DNA from: Deltaproteobacteria bacterium
GTDB lineage: Bacteria; Myxococcota_C; UBA6777
Reading direction: 5' to 3'
DNA: 64,000 nt
NCBI GenBank assembly: GCA_002731275.1
Contig: PCBK01000165.1
Coordinates: 62,001 to 126,000 of the forward strand
A program made the position numbers and the translations under genes. Within the stretch, counting starts at the first letter, position 1; each line of letters opens with the position of its first letter. The notes under the pieces were generated by a model, which saw only the letters and a program-made list of their open reading frames with translations, searched no databases and was not told the origin of the DNA. Of the stretch, positions 9,801 through 16,886 are shown piece by piece.

Positions 9801-12800
9801 CTTGTCCGAGTTCCCGCTTGGAGCGTTTTTCATCAGGACATCGATGACGTATGCCTGGAATGCTTCTCTGTCCGGTCGTTTTTCCAACGCCTCGGCTGCT
9901 TGCAACCTGATCTCGTCATGAGCATTTCTCAGCGCTTGCATCAACAAGTCAGGTGCCTGTCCTTTGACGCTGTGGAAGTACTCTTTGGCGAGAAGGAGTT
10001 GGAAGATCTTGCCACGTGTGCTGCCGTTGTTGTCCGACAAGAAGGCCATCCAACGATGTGTCAGCTTGTCGTCAAGAGCGTAGAATGCCTGCGCACGCTT
10101 GTTCGCGGAGATCGATGTTTGTTCCTTGAAAATGTAGGCTCCTTTACTGGAGCCTTGGCGCGCGAGACCTTCCGCTGCCACTCTTTGCAGCTCTGCGTCC
10201 TCATGTTTGAGGAACGATTCGAAGAGCTCTGTGTGTGAAGCATCTGCGCAATAAACGATGGCCTGAAGGGCTTTGCGAAGCAGGGCGAGATCGTCAGTCG
10301 CAAGGAACACTTTGAGGTGTTGTACACAGCTGGGGCTACGCAGGACTTGCAGGAGTTTGATGATCTTCTCTCTGTAATCCGCACGTTGTGTTTGCTCTTT
10401 TTGCGGCAGCTTCGCGAAGCAAGCCATGAGTTCCTTCTCTGAGGTGGCCTCGATGCCTTGCTTCTCAGCAAACGATTTCAGCGCTTGTTGTTCTTCTGCA
10501 AGGTAGTCCGCTGCGACTTGAAGCGCACGTTCATCTCCGACCTCCGCGAGGTAATGAGCGGTTTGGAGACGGATATCCCAATGTTCAACCTTGAGGGTCT
10601 CGGCGAGCAGATCAGCGTCTTTGCTGAAACGCTGTAAGATCGCGTCGAGCGCGTTCTTGCGGGTTTCCAAATCCTGGTCGTTGAGGGCCTCCAAAAGAAG
10701 CGGTCGGACTGCTTTGTCCGGGTAACTATGGAGGTTGTTGACTGCGACACGTCTAAGCTGGGCAAAATGAACTTTGAGGGCTTCTGCGTGTGCGCCTGGA
10801 TCTTTTGCCTTGTAGAGCTTTTGCAGCGAAGAGTACGCGTAGTGGCGGATACTCTCATTGCGATCCGAGAGCAGCTCGACGAAGGTCTCGTGTACCCAAC
10901 CCTCACCTTTAAAGGCGAGACTTTCATCCATCGCTTTGATGCGAAGGTTTTCGGGTCTGGCTTTCATCGATGGGACTAGGCATTTTTCGGGAGAAGATTC
11001 GAAGATATTCCAGAGGATCTTGAACGCCTCGTCGTGGACACTTGAGGAGTCGTCGTTCAGAGACTCCAGCAGCAACGCGATGGCTTCCTCACTTGGCGCT
11101 TTTTTGCCTTTGGGGGCGAGCTTTTGGAGGGTGCGGCTTCGAATGTCTGCTTGCTGACTGCCGAGCCCAAGCTGCGCAAATTCGAGGGATTTGCTGACGA
11201 GGCTGGAGAGGCTGTCAAACGCGACGTCGCGGACTTCTTTCTGGTCATCATCGAGCATGCCAACCAAACAGTCGACACCGCGGACGTCGCCAAGATTTGC
11301 GAATGCCTGCGCTGTCTCTTTGCGGAACGTCGTGTTGGACTCGTGGCTGAGCTGCAGCAATGTACCGAACGCCCTGAGATCTTGAAGACGAGCAAGACTT
11401 GCAGCCGCACGCAGAGCGATATCCGTGTTGTGGCTGCTTACGCCGAGCAACAGTGGCTGGAGTTGTTCGTCAGAGAGATCGAAAGGCTCAGGTTTCTTTT
11501 TCTTCGCCTTTGTCTTCTTGGGCTTTTCTTCTTCCTCACTTTGGGTTTCTTCAAGCTCCTGAAGCGCTCTGTCCATGTGTTCGTCACGTTCGCTGAGTGC
11601 TTTCGCGAGCGGTGGAACCGCTGCGATCATGACTTCGAAGGTCAGTCGCCGGAGCGACTCATTTGAGTCATCGAGGAGACCTGTAAGGATGGGGCGAAGC
11701 TCTTCAAGGAAGGCCCATTGGTATCGGTAGATTCGTCTGATAGCTTCGAGTTTTAGGTCGTTGCTACCTTGTCTCAACGCGAGAATCAGGGGCTTGGGTT
11801 CTGGCTTCGTCTTTGTCGAAGGGTAGATACTTTCGAGCGCATCGAGAGCTGCAACCTGGACTTCGAGCTTGTGGTCGTCGAAGGCCGAGAGGATCAGTCG
11901 TTGTGCCCTTGGAGAGGACTTGTACAGCTCGACAAGTTCTTGCACTGCGAGTTTACGAAGGTCGGCTTCGTTTGACTTGAGTGCGCTGGTGAATGGTGAC
12001 AGTGATTGTTGACCTTGCAAAACACGCAAGGCTTCAAATGAGGCAACCCGAACGGTGAAGTGGCTGTCATTGAGTGTTTTGCGAAGCTCATCGATCGGCT
12101 TGCGGTGCGTTGCTGTCGCGAGGATGTCAGCTGCAAGCTTTCGGACTTCTTCTGCACTATCGGCTTGTAAGTGGTAAAGAAGAAGGTCGAAAACATCACC
12201 ATCACGTAGGTGATTTTTGAGCACTTGCAGCGCTTTTTCCCGTTGCTCACGACGTTTGTTTTCAAGTTGTTCTGCGTAAGTATGGAACGCCGACGAGACA
12301 TCTAGGTAGAGGCCTTGAAGCTCGGTTTGATCGTTGCATTGCCATCCACGAATATGTCTATCAATGTTGGCGGAGAGGAGTCTTGTACCGTCATCGTGCT
12401 TGAGCGCGACGAGCGAGGTGTGGACGCCTTTTCCGTCGGTGATCGTTTTGGGCTTGCGCTTGTTGGCGAGTGGCCAGATCTTGATCGTTTTGTCGTCTGA
12501 GCTTGTGAACAGACGTGGGGGAATGTCTTCGCCGTTGGCGTCTTGGTAAATCGGACCAAGCGCCATAGAACGAATCGCGGCTTCGTGGGTGTCTTTGGGA
12601 GCGCGGTCTTCAAATTCGACCTCACCTTGAAGGTACCAAAGCATGATCGAGCGATCTTCACCTGCGGAGATCAATCTGTACTCATGTGGATGCATGATCA
12701 TGGTGTAGATGGCACCATTATGACCGGGCATCTCGCGAGTGACTTCTCCTGTGGCCTGATCAAACACGCGAATGATCGCGTCTTCACCTGCAGCAGCGAG

Positions 12801-13292
12801 CCAGCCGCCTTTGGGGTCTGCGACGAGTGTGTAGGCGGGCACACCTGCGGGCCACACGTACTGAACGTCGGTTGATTGACCGTCTGTGACACTCCATCCT
12901 CTGATACGACCGTCTTTTCCACATGAAAAGAAGGTCTTACCATCGGCTGATACAGCAAGCGCAGTGACTGCATCGCTGTGTGCGTCGAGTGTTGTGGGAG
13001 ATGCGTTCTTTTTGTCAAACGCCCAAATGGAGACTTGGCCATTTTCATGCCCTGCCACAATTTGTTTGTCATTGGCAAACAGCAAACTCGTGACAGTGTC
13101 TGGTGCGTTTGTGAGTGTATATTTGGTCGCTCCATCATGGGTCGAAAACACTGTGATTTGTGGAGCGTGTTTATCTGGACGACTACCTGAACTCGCAGCG
13201 AGTTCGCTATTTGGGTGCAGCGCGATGGCGTGCAATTGTTCCCAATGCGTCGAAGAGTTTTGTTTTAGCTTGATCGCGGACTGATCGGACAT
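6825..13292 (-). CDS. Giant WD40-HEAT repeat protein (2155 residues)
   Basis: About residues 20-330 form a WD40 propeller; recurrent blade ends such as GRIRGW, AIIRVFD, SIMLWY and TIKIWP are visible. A charged helical linker (340-365) leads into a very long array of HEAT/armadillo-type repeats reaching the C-terminus, interrupted near residue 590 by a Glu- then Lys-rich stretch. Recurrent repeat phrases include VRxxAxxAL and LGDxRA. No enzymatic motif, signal peptide or membrane segment is seen, so it is most likely a cytosolic scaffold or target-recognition subunit. A strong GGAGG site precedes the start. It sits between the BRCT/HEAT gene (53 bases) and the WGR gene (15 bases), fitting the ARM-repeat partner of type XIII-like retrons but far larger than I would expect. 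Confidence 0.88.
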   Translation of the reverse strand: MSDQSAIKLKQNSSTHWEQLHAIALHPNSELAASSGSRPDKHAPQITVFSTHDGATKYTLTNAPDTVTSLLFANDKQIVAGHENGQVSIWAFDKKNASPTTLDAHSDAVTALAVSADGKTFFSCGKDGRIRGWSVTDGQSTDVQYVWPAGVPAYTLVADPKGGWLAAAGEDAIIRVFDQATGEVTREMPGHNGAIYTMIMHPHEYRLISAGEDRSIMLWYLQGEVEFEDRAPKDTHEAAIRSMALGPIYQDANGEDIPPRLFTSSDDKTIKIWPLANKRKPKTITDGKGVHTSLVALKHDDGTRLLSANIDRHIRGWQCNDQTELQGLYLDVSSAFHTYAEQLENKRREQREKALQVLKNHLRDGDVFDLLLYHLQADSAEEVRKLAADILATATHRKPIDELRKTLNDSHFTVRVASFEALRVLQGQQSLSPFTSALKSNEADLRKLAVQELVELYKSSPRAQRLILSAFDDHKLEVQVAALDALESIYPSTKTKPEPKPLILALRQGSNDLKLEAIRRIYRYQWAFLEELRPILTGLLDDSNESLRRLTFEVMIAAVPPLAKALSERDEHMDRALQELEETQSEEEEKPKKTKAKKKKPEPFDLSDEQLQPLLLGVSSHNTDIALRAAASLARLQDLRAFGTLLQLSHESNTTFRKETAQAFANLGDVRGVDCLVGMLDDDQKEVRDVAFDSLSSLVSKSLEFAQLGLGSQQADIRSRTLQKLAPKGKKAPSEEAIALLLESLNDDSSSVHDEAFKILWNIFESSPEKCLVPSMKARPENLRIKAMDESLAFKGEGWVHETFVELLSDRNESIRHYAYSSLQKLYKAKDPGAHAEALKVHFAQLRRVAVNNLHSYPDKAVRPLLLEALNDQDLETRKNALDAILQRFSKDADLLAETLKVEHWDIRLQTAHYLAEVGDERALQVAADYLAEEQQALKSFAEKQGIEATSEKELMACFAKLPQKEQTQRADYREKIIKLLQVLRSPSCVQHLKVFLATDDLALLRKALQAIVYCADASHTELFESFLKHEDAELQRVAAEGLARQGSSKGAYIFKEQTSISANKRAQAFYALDDKLTHRWMAFLSDNNGSTRGKIFQLLLAKEYFHSVKGQAPDLLMQALRNAHDEIRLQAAEALEKRPDREAFQAYVIDVLMKNAPSGNSDKDKEHKAFMEKHVPKLLDSLNSDSADTRYEAVYLLFLLNDPEHFAQYYPRRFRHVKVGGKPRAASKDKAPESPELEQIVFGAYVGLIRQSSVSWRLKIKAIEGLQRLGALSFFQKEALLPTLQHAMNDSNNSDQRKAALKAVQSLFEDGALTPYSIALLGTQADVGSIALDALVENNSEEAKQLAIKALQSPVKEIRIKASESLQAFYGEESLEPFILALGSEYSDVRLRVVNKLLDSEDPRVIHALSEALLSDDDQLRLKAAEALANRNEAKAFDFLVEFLYDENQNIQRRAAQSLVQLKVDNTYEAFTQRIEEDPEGTADINMLIRSIGDLGDTKASEWLIAQLERDYYQRHAAFESLLKLAGPSKTRDDELYVNYLERALQSKSQDIREASVEKLRKVERPEVQAILAKLLYDRNEELRRKACEVIAFRIPKYDTSIEPLKQSLSHSDPAIRLEAAVELANHDVQEAFPVLLTTYQTSLDSSEQIKAVDALGILGDARALEYLMPLFEPEADYHAAQNAAAEALGRLATPERAVEIRGILNEQMSSYNTDMRCRALIGLRYLAGEEALSVLINAIKQANDWSGWSVRQTGAEQLGEIGSPEAESTLVALLEDNYTDVRNAAFDALMKIHGESSLTPHMLVFDSPNIASYDTEKRKKSAKVIATQAPAVDILRRLPTPGFAVSDSDMFLHFQSTSVDWKEENEPERPYVNDELRRILVQGLLEREVSPVDGLLASLEDDYARVRLNAAYILVQLGDHKAAKGLEETLQKVNASWKSEQTDRLIEIWNTSLWALEQLAPEKALESSLSALQADNTPAKVLAQASQNLGKAKNAAPKGSTEALQNLLEHPTEKVRRNAVWAISQIEEDTSTLLVSLPRLPGASRHLLPAEPAKTALTAEQWTSHTAMRDLVPQLIAKGQSGLFAEWLSGEQDEQTQNIAIQALSQIADETAIHTLDSIRQNDNSPQAIRIAAYRAWRRALRQRDKRTAQPAS

Positions 13293-13345
13293 CCGTTCCT
13301 CCGTATATGCTGTGTCCGAGGGGAAACCTGTTTGGTTACCGGGTC

Positions 13346-16300
13346 TCAGTTGAGCGTGGCGTTCGAATTTTGAGCTTCAAGACGGGTCAGCGCAACAAGG
13401 CACGCCATGGATTCACTGTGTTGGCAGGAACCCAAAAATTTCTTGAACAAGGGCGTCAGAGCGCTGGAAAATTGCTCGTCCTGAAGAGCCAGATCACGAG
13501 CTAGCTCGATCATGTGGATCTTGGCTTTGCTGTTCGAGATAGGTTTCGAAGCGCCTGATGGACGTTTCTCCAGTCTTCCAGGTGGGATGCCGAAGAGAAC
13601 TGCGCGGACAAAGTCGATCAGCAATTCAGGTGATTGAGGCGTTGTATGTTTGGATGAGGGGCGGATCTTGGAGCGATGGTCATCTTTTGGAGACCACTCT
13701 AGCGAGATGGCCGGATTGCGATATCGCATCCAAAGCAATTTCACTGCCTGTGTGCGTACATCGCGGTCGGGTGACTCTGCGAGACGGATGATAAAGCGAT
13801 CACCTTCCAGTACATCGTAGTACTTTTCGACCAGCGCCATCCCTGTGTATCGGACTTGTCGTTTGCGACTCTCAACGAGGGCAAAGACGAGCTCTGGATC
13901 CAACTCCTCTGGAGCGAAGAAGTACTCTTCTTTGGTGTCTGGATCGTCGGAACCCAAGAGGGCGCTAAGTGCGAAACTACGCACGGCTCTGTGGGGACTT
14001 TCGCAGAGGTTGAAGATGTCTGTTGCTGGAACACTCCAAGTACGCAATTCGTAACGTGCGATGTCGATACCGAGGCGCTGTACGTTAGCGCGCTCATCTT
14101 CAAATAAGGGGAGAAAAAGACTGGCTTTGTAGACACTTCTTGGGATGACTTGCTCGCCTTCGAGCGCTTCGCCCGTCATGGAAGGTCCGAGTTTGAGGTG
14201 GCGATGTTTCAAAAAGTCGATCGCAAACTGTCTCGTGTTTTCGAGCGTCGCTTCATCTGTTGCCATGCGGAACAGTCGGAGGAAGCCTGCTTCTGTTCCT
14301 ACGATATCGATGTCCGCCTTCGCGGCACCGCCTTCGGAGAGCATGCGGAGCCAGTCCGTCTCGCTGATCACCTCGATAGGGAGTCCTTCTTCTCGGAGGG
14401 CTTCTGCCTTCGTGATCTTGCTGCCTTTTTTGCCACCTGAAAACAGTGGGGAGCCTTCATCACCGACGACGAGATAATCGAGCTTCTTTGTGACGCTTTT
14501 GGCGATTACTCCGTCAATCTGCTCGACTTTCTCTTGGGCTTGTTTGCGCGTGAGGTTTTTGAGTTTTCCTGTAAACAGGAAACTCTTTCCTTCGAAGGGA
14601 TTGTCAGCAGGTTGTTGTGTGCTGGCTGTGTCATTTGTTTGAGAGGAGACCTCTGTAAGCTCTGCTTCTCTCGCAAAGTCAGCTGCGTTGAAGTTTTGTT
14701 GGATATACCCAAGTGCGTAGCTTTTGCACGTCTCATTTGGGTGTTCAAGCAACGTCAACAGCCAGTCGAGACCGATCTCTTGTGGAGTGAAGCGTTTGGG
14801 GTGATCGATGTAGGTGATCGCAAAGTTGAGCATGTGCTCTGGGTAGCTAAAGTTATCAAGCCACGCTTTGTCAGTCCCTTTGATCTGCTTGACCCATTCG
14901 CTTTCACGCCATGCTTCTGCACTGAAAAGAGTCTTTACCCAGTCAAGGTCGAGCTGCTTGGTGCTGATTTTTTCGGCATTCACCCAACTTTGAACGTTCC
15001 ATTGGTAATTGCTGTGCAAGAGCGCTTGCTTGATCCAGTCTCCATTGAGGTCATGAACGTGTTTTTCGATGTTCTCGATCGCGTAGTCTCGGACCATGTA
15101 GCTGTAGTAGCCTTTGTCGAGATTGGGATCTTGGAGCAATGACTGGAACCATTGTGCTGTGAGTAGTTTGGCTGGGAATTCCTTCTTCAAGTACTCCAAA
15201 CCAAACTGGATGAGGTAATAGTCATCATTAAAGAGAATGGGTTTGAACCACTCAAGTGGGATCTCACTTGGACGAAAACCTTTCTTGAGTTTTTTCTTCG
15301 CAAGGTCTCTCGACTGGCTCAGCAAGCAGAGCTTTTGGATGGTGTCGAGTCCAAGGTCTTCGCGAGCATCTTTTTTCGCGAGCAGACTCAACGCAAATTC
15401 TTGCAGGTCGCTGTGTTCGGACTCCAGCCAAACCATCATTTGAGCGATCGTCAATGCATCGCTGTAGTCGCGAGTATAGGTGATCGCGTATTCACGCACA
15501 TCGCTGTTGGGGCTGATCAGGAAGTGATCGATGATCAACTCGTGAAGACCGAGCTCCTTGAACTTTCCTTTTTGCCAGGAGGGGTTTTCCTTGATCAGCT
15601 CCATGACAAATGACTGGACTGTGCCAAGGGGACGCTGTCCGAGTCTGATCAGAAATTGGAGATCAAGCTCACGCAATCTGGCTTTAAAGTGGGTTTGCAA
15701 ACCTTCAATGCAAAACTTGGCGACTCTGTCTGCGCGACAGAGCAATAGCAAGTCGAGTAGTGGTTCTGGAGAGGTCTTCCAGGACTCGGAAAATGCGCTG
15801 TGTTTTGTCAACTCAGTTGGCATTTCATTCCAGTAGGTGCCGTAGTTGAAGGACGCGCGACCGTACTGTCTACCTTCGTAGCTGTTTTTGTGGTTGTGGA
15901 AGAAAATGTGGTTGAGGATCCACAGCTTGGTCAGTTTGGTTTTGTCGCTCCAGTTGTCGTAGTTCCAGTCGGGATACCAACGCATAAACTGGGAGGCTGC
16001 GTAGGGGTAGATGGAGGGCATGCCTTGTCCGACACGGCGCAGGAAGCGCCAACCTCTGCGACGAAGATAGGAGGTGGTGCCTGTGGTCACTTCATGACCG
16101 TATTCATTCGCGGCGCTGATCGTGTCCATGCGCGAAGCGATCGCACCGAGCATTTCGTAGTCGTTTCTTTGTTCTGCGATCTTGAAGATGCGTTTGAACG
16201 CGCGCCAGGGTCCCCATTTGAGCTGCATACTGGAGATCAAACGAAGGAGTGTTTGTCTTCCCCACTCGTGATCTTCTTCGTAGAGGTCCAAAAACACGCT

Positions 16301-16591
16301 GTCGAGGTAGAGCCTTGGTGGCAGTGGGAACTCTTGGGCTAGGTACTTAGCCCAGACTTCATTTCTGTACTGCATGCGCTCTTCGCCTGGATTGTACTTG
16401 TACAAGTTCCAGTATCCGGTGAGTTGGGAGCGTAAGTCGTAAAAGCTCATGGAGCCTTCAGGAGCGTTTTCTGGAGGGGATGGATCCGGTTGGTTCATAA
16501 AGTTGTTAAACTTTTCGATGAACGCTGGATCGCGTTTTTCAATCGCTGATTTGATATCTTCAAGCGTGATCTCATTGGATTTAGGAGCCAT
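13346..16591 (-). CDS. HEAT-like repeat protein with central BRCT domain
   Basis: 1081 residues. The first ~640 residues are helical, with irregular HEAT-like repeats rich in Trp and Leu. A BRCT domain of the NAD-dependent DNA ligase/RFC1 kind occupies about 660-745: FEGKSFLFTGKL, then a DYLVVGDE core and a conserved DW near its end. More HEAT-like helices follow to the C-terminus. BRCT domains bind DNA ends or phosphopeptides. GAGG lies close before the ATG. It is the first gene of the four-gene operon ending in the reverse transcriptase, so it probably serves the same system, perhaps recognising DNA. I see no nuclease, ATPase or ADP-ribosyltransferase motif. The repeats are certain; the precise family is not recognised. 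Confidence 0.82.
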   Translation of the reverse strand: MAPKSNEITLEDIKSAIEKRDPAFIEKFNNFMNQPDPSPPENAPEGSMSFYDLRSQLTGYWNLYKYNPGEERMQYRNEVWAKYLAQEFPLPPRLYLDSVFLDLYEEDHEWGRQTLLRLISSMQLKWGPWRAFKRIFKIAEQRNDYEMLGAIASRMDTISAANEYGHEVTTGTTSYLRRRGWRFLRRVGQGMPSIYPYAASQFMRWYPDWNYDNWSDKTKLTKLWILNHIFFHNHKNSYEGRQYGRASFNYGTYWNEMPTELTKHSAFSESWKTSPEPLLDLLLLCRADRVAKFCIEGLQTHFKARLRELDLQFLIRLGQRPLGTVQSFVMELIKENPSWQKGKFKELGLHELIIDHFLISPNSDVREYAITYTRDYSDALTIAQMMVWLESEHSDLQEFALSLLAKKDAREDLGLDTIQKLCLLSQSRDLAKKKLKKGFRPSEIPLEWFKPILFNDDYYLIQFGLEYLKKEFPAKLLTAQWFQSLLQDPNLDKGYYSYMVRDYAIENIEKHVHDLNGDWIKQALLHSNYQWNVQSWVNAEKISTKQLDLDWVKTLFSAEAWRESEWVKQIKGTDKAWLDNFSYPEHMLNFAITYIDHPKRFTPQEIGLDWLLTLLEHPNETCKSYALGYIQQNFNAADFAREAELTEVSSQTNDTASTQQPADNPFEGKSFLFTGKLKNLTRKQAQEKVEQIDGVIAKSVTKKLDYLVVGDEGSPLFSGGKKGSKITKAEALREEGLPIEVISETDWLRMLSEGGAAKADIDIVGTEAGFLRLFRMATDEATLENTRQFAIDFLKHRHLKLGPSMTGEALEGEQVIPRSVYKASLFLPLFEDERANVQRLGIDIARYELRTWSVPATDIFNLCESPHRAVRSFALSALLGSDDPDTKEEYFFAPEELDPELVFALVESRKRQVRYTGMALVEKYYDVLEGDRFIIRLAESPDRDVRTQAVKLLWMRYRNPAISLEWSPKDDHRSKIRPSSKHTTPQSPELLIDFVRAVLFGIPPGRLEKRPSGASKPISNSKAKIHMIELARDLALQDEQFSSALTPLFKKFLGSCQHSESMACLVALTRLEAQNSNATLN

Positions 16592-16664
16592 ATGTGTGCC
16601 TCGATTCCACTAGAAATTTGAGCGACAACTTGTGATCGGTTCGTTGACGTGTGTTCTCCATTGC

Positions 16665-16693
16665 TTCACCTATCTCATTGAGATGAAAGTGAA
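16665..16693 (-). other. Small hairpin in the leader of the retron-like operon
   Basis: On the minus strand TCTC-AAT-GAGA forms a perfect four-base stem, with outer TTCA(C)/(G)TGAA arms that can pair through a small bulge. It lies between the candidate promoter and the first gene. It could be part of a structured leader or of a retron ncRNA, but it is short and no a1/a2 repeat was found to prove that. Confidence 0.25.
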
Positions 16694-16737
16694 TATTGAA
16701 GTCCTTCTGTACCGTTCTTACGTGTATTTTGCAGGGA

Positions 16738-16766
16738 AACATACCACACATCTGTGCAGATCTCAA
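16738..16766 (-). promoter_or_regulatory. Candidate sigma-70-like promoter of the retron-like operon
   Basis: Minus strand: TTGAGA (-35-like, 16766-16761), 17-base spacer, TATGTT (-10-like, 16743-16738). Transcription would start near 16730 and give a leader of roughly 140 bases before the BRCT-protein ATG at 16591. Found by eye only. Confidence 0.35.
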
Positions 16767-16777
16767 GTCTTCACTCA

Positions 16778-16823
16778 AAGATAAACGAGAGGGGGAAAAA
16801 GACCCTCTCTTTTCGATATCTTT
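16778..16823 (-). terminator. Two-part imperfect hairpin, possible terminator of the DnaJ-like gene
   Basis: Outer arms AAAGATA/TATCTTT and inner arms GAGAGGG (16809-16803 read on minus) / CCCTCTC (16793-16787) enclose a T-rich loop. It lies 64-109 bases past the stop of the minus-strand DnaJ/PATAN gene and just upstream of the candidate operon promoter. The following T-run is short, so a structured RNA element is an alternative. Confidence 0.4.
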
Positions 16824-16886
16824 TTGTGCAATGGCATGATGTTCTAGGAGGGTGTCATAACGTGTCATGTAAAGGCAGGAGGTGAT

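Noticed and set aside
16581-16868. A 95-codon minus-strand frame in the leader of the retron-like operon
   Set aside because: No ribosome site, it spans the strong hairpin and overlaps the start of the BRCT gene; more likely leader or ncRNA sequence.
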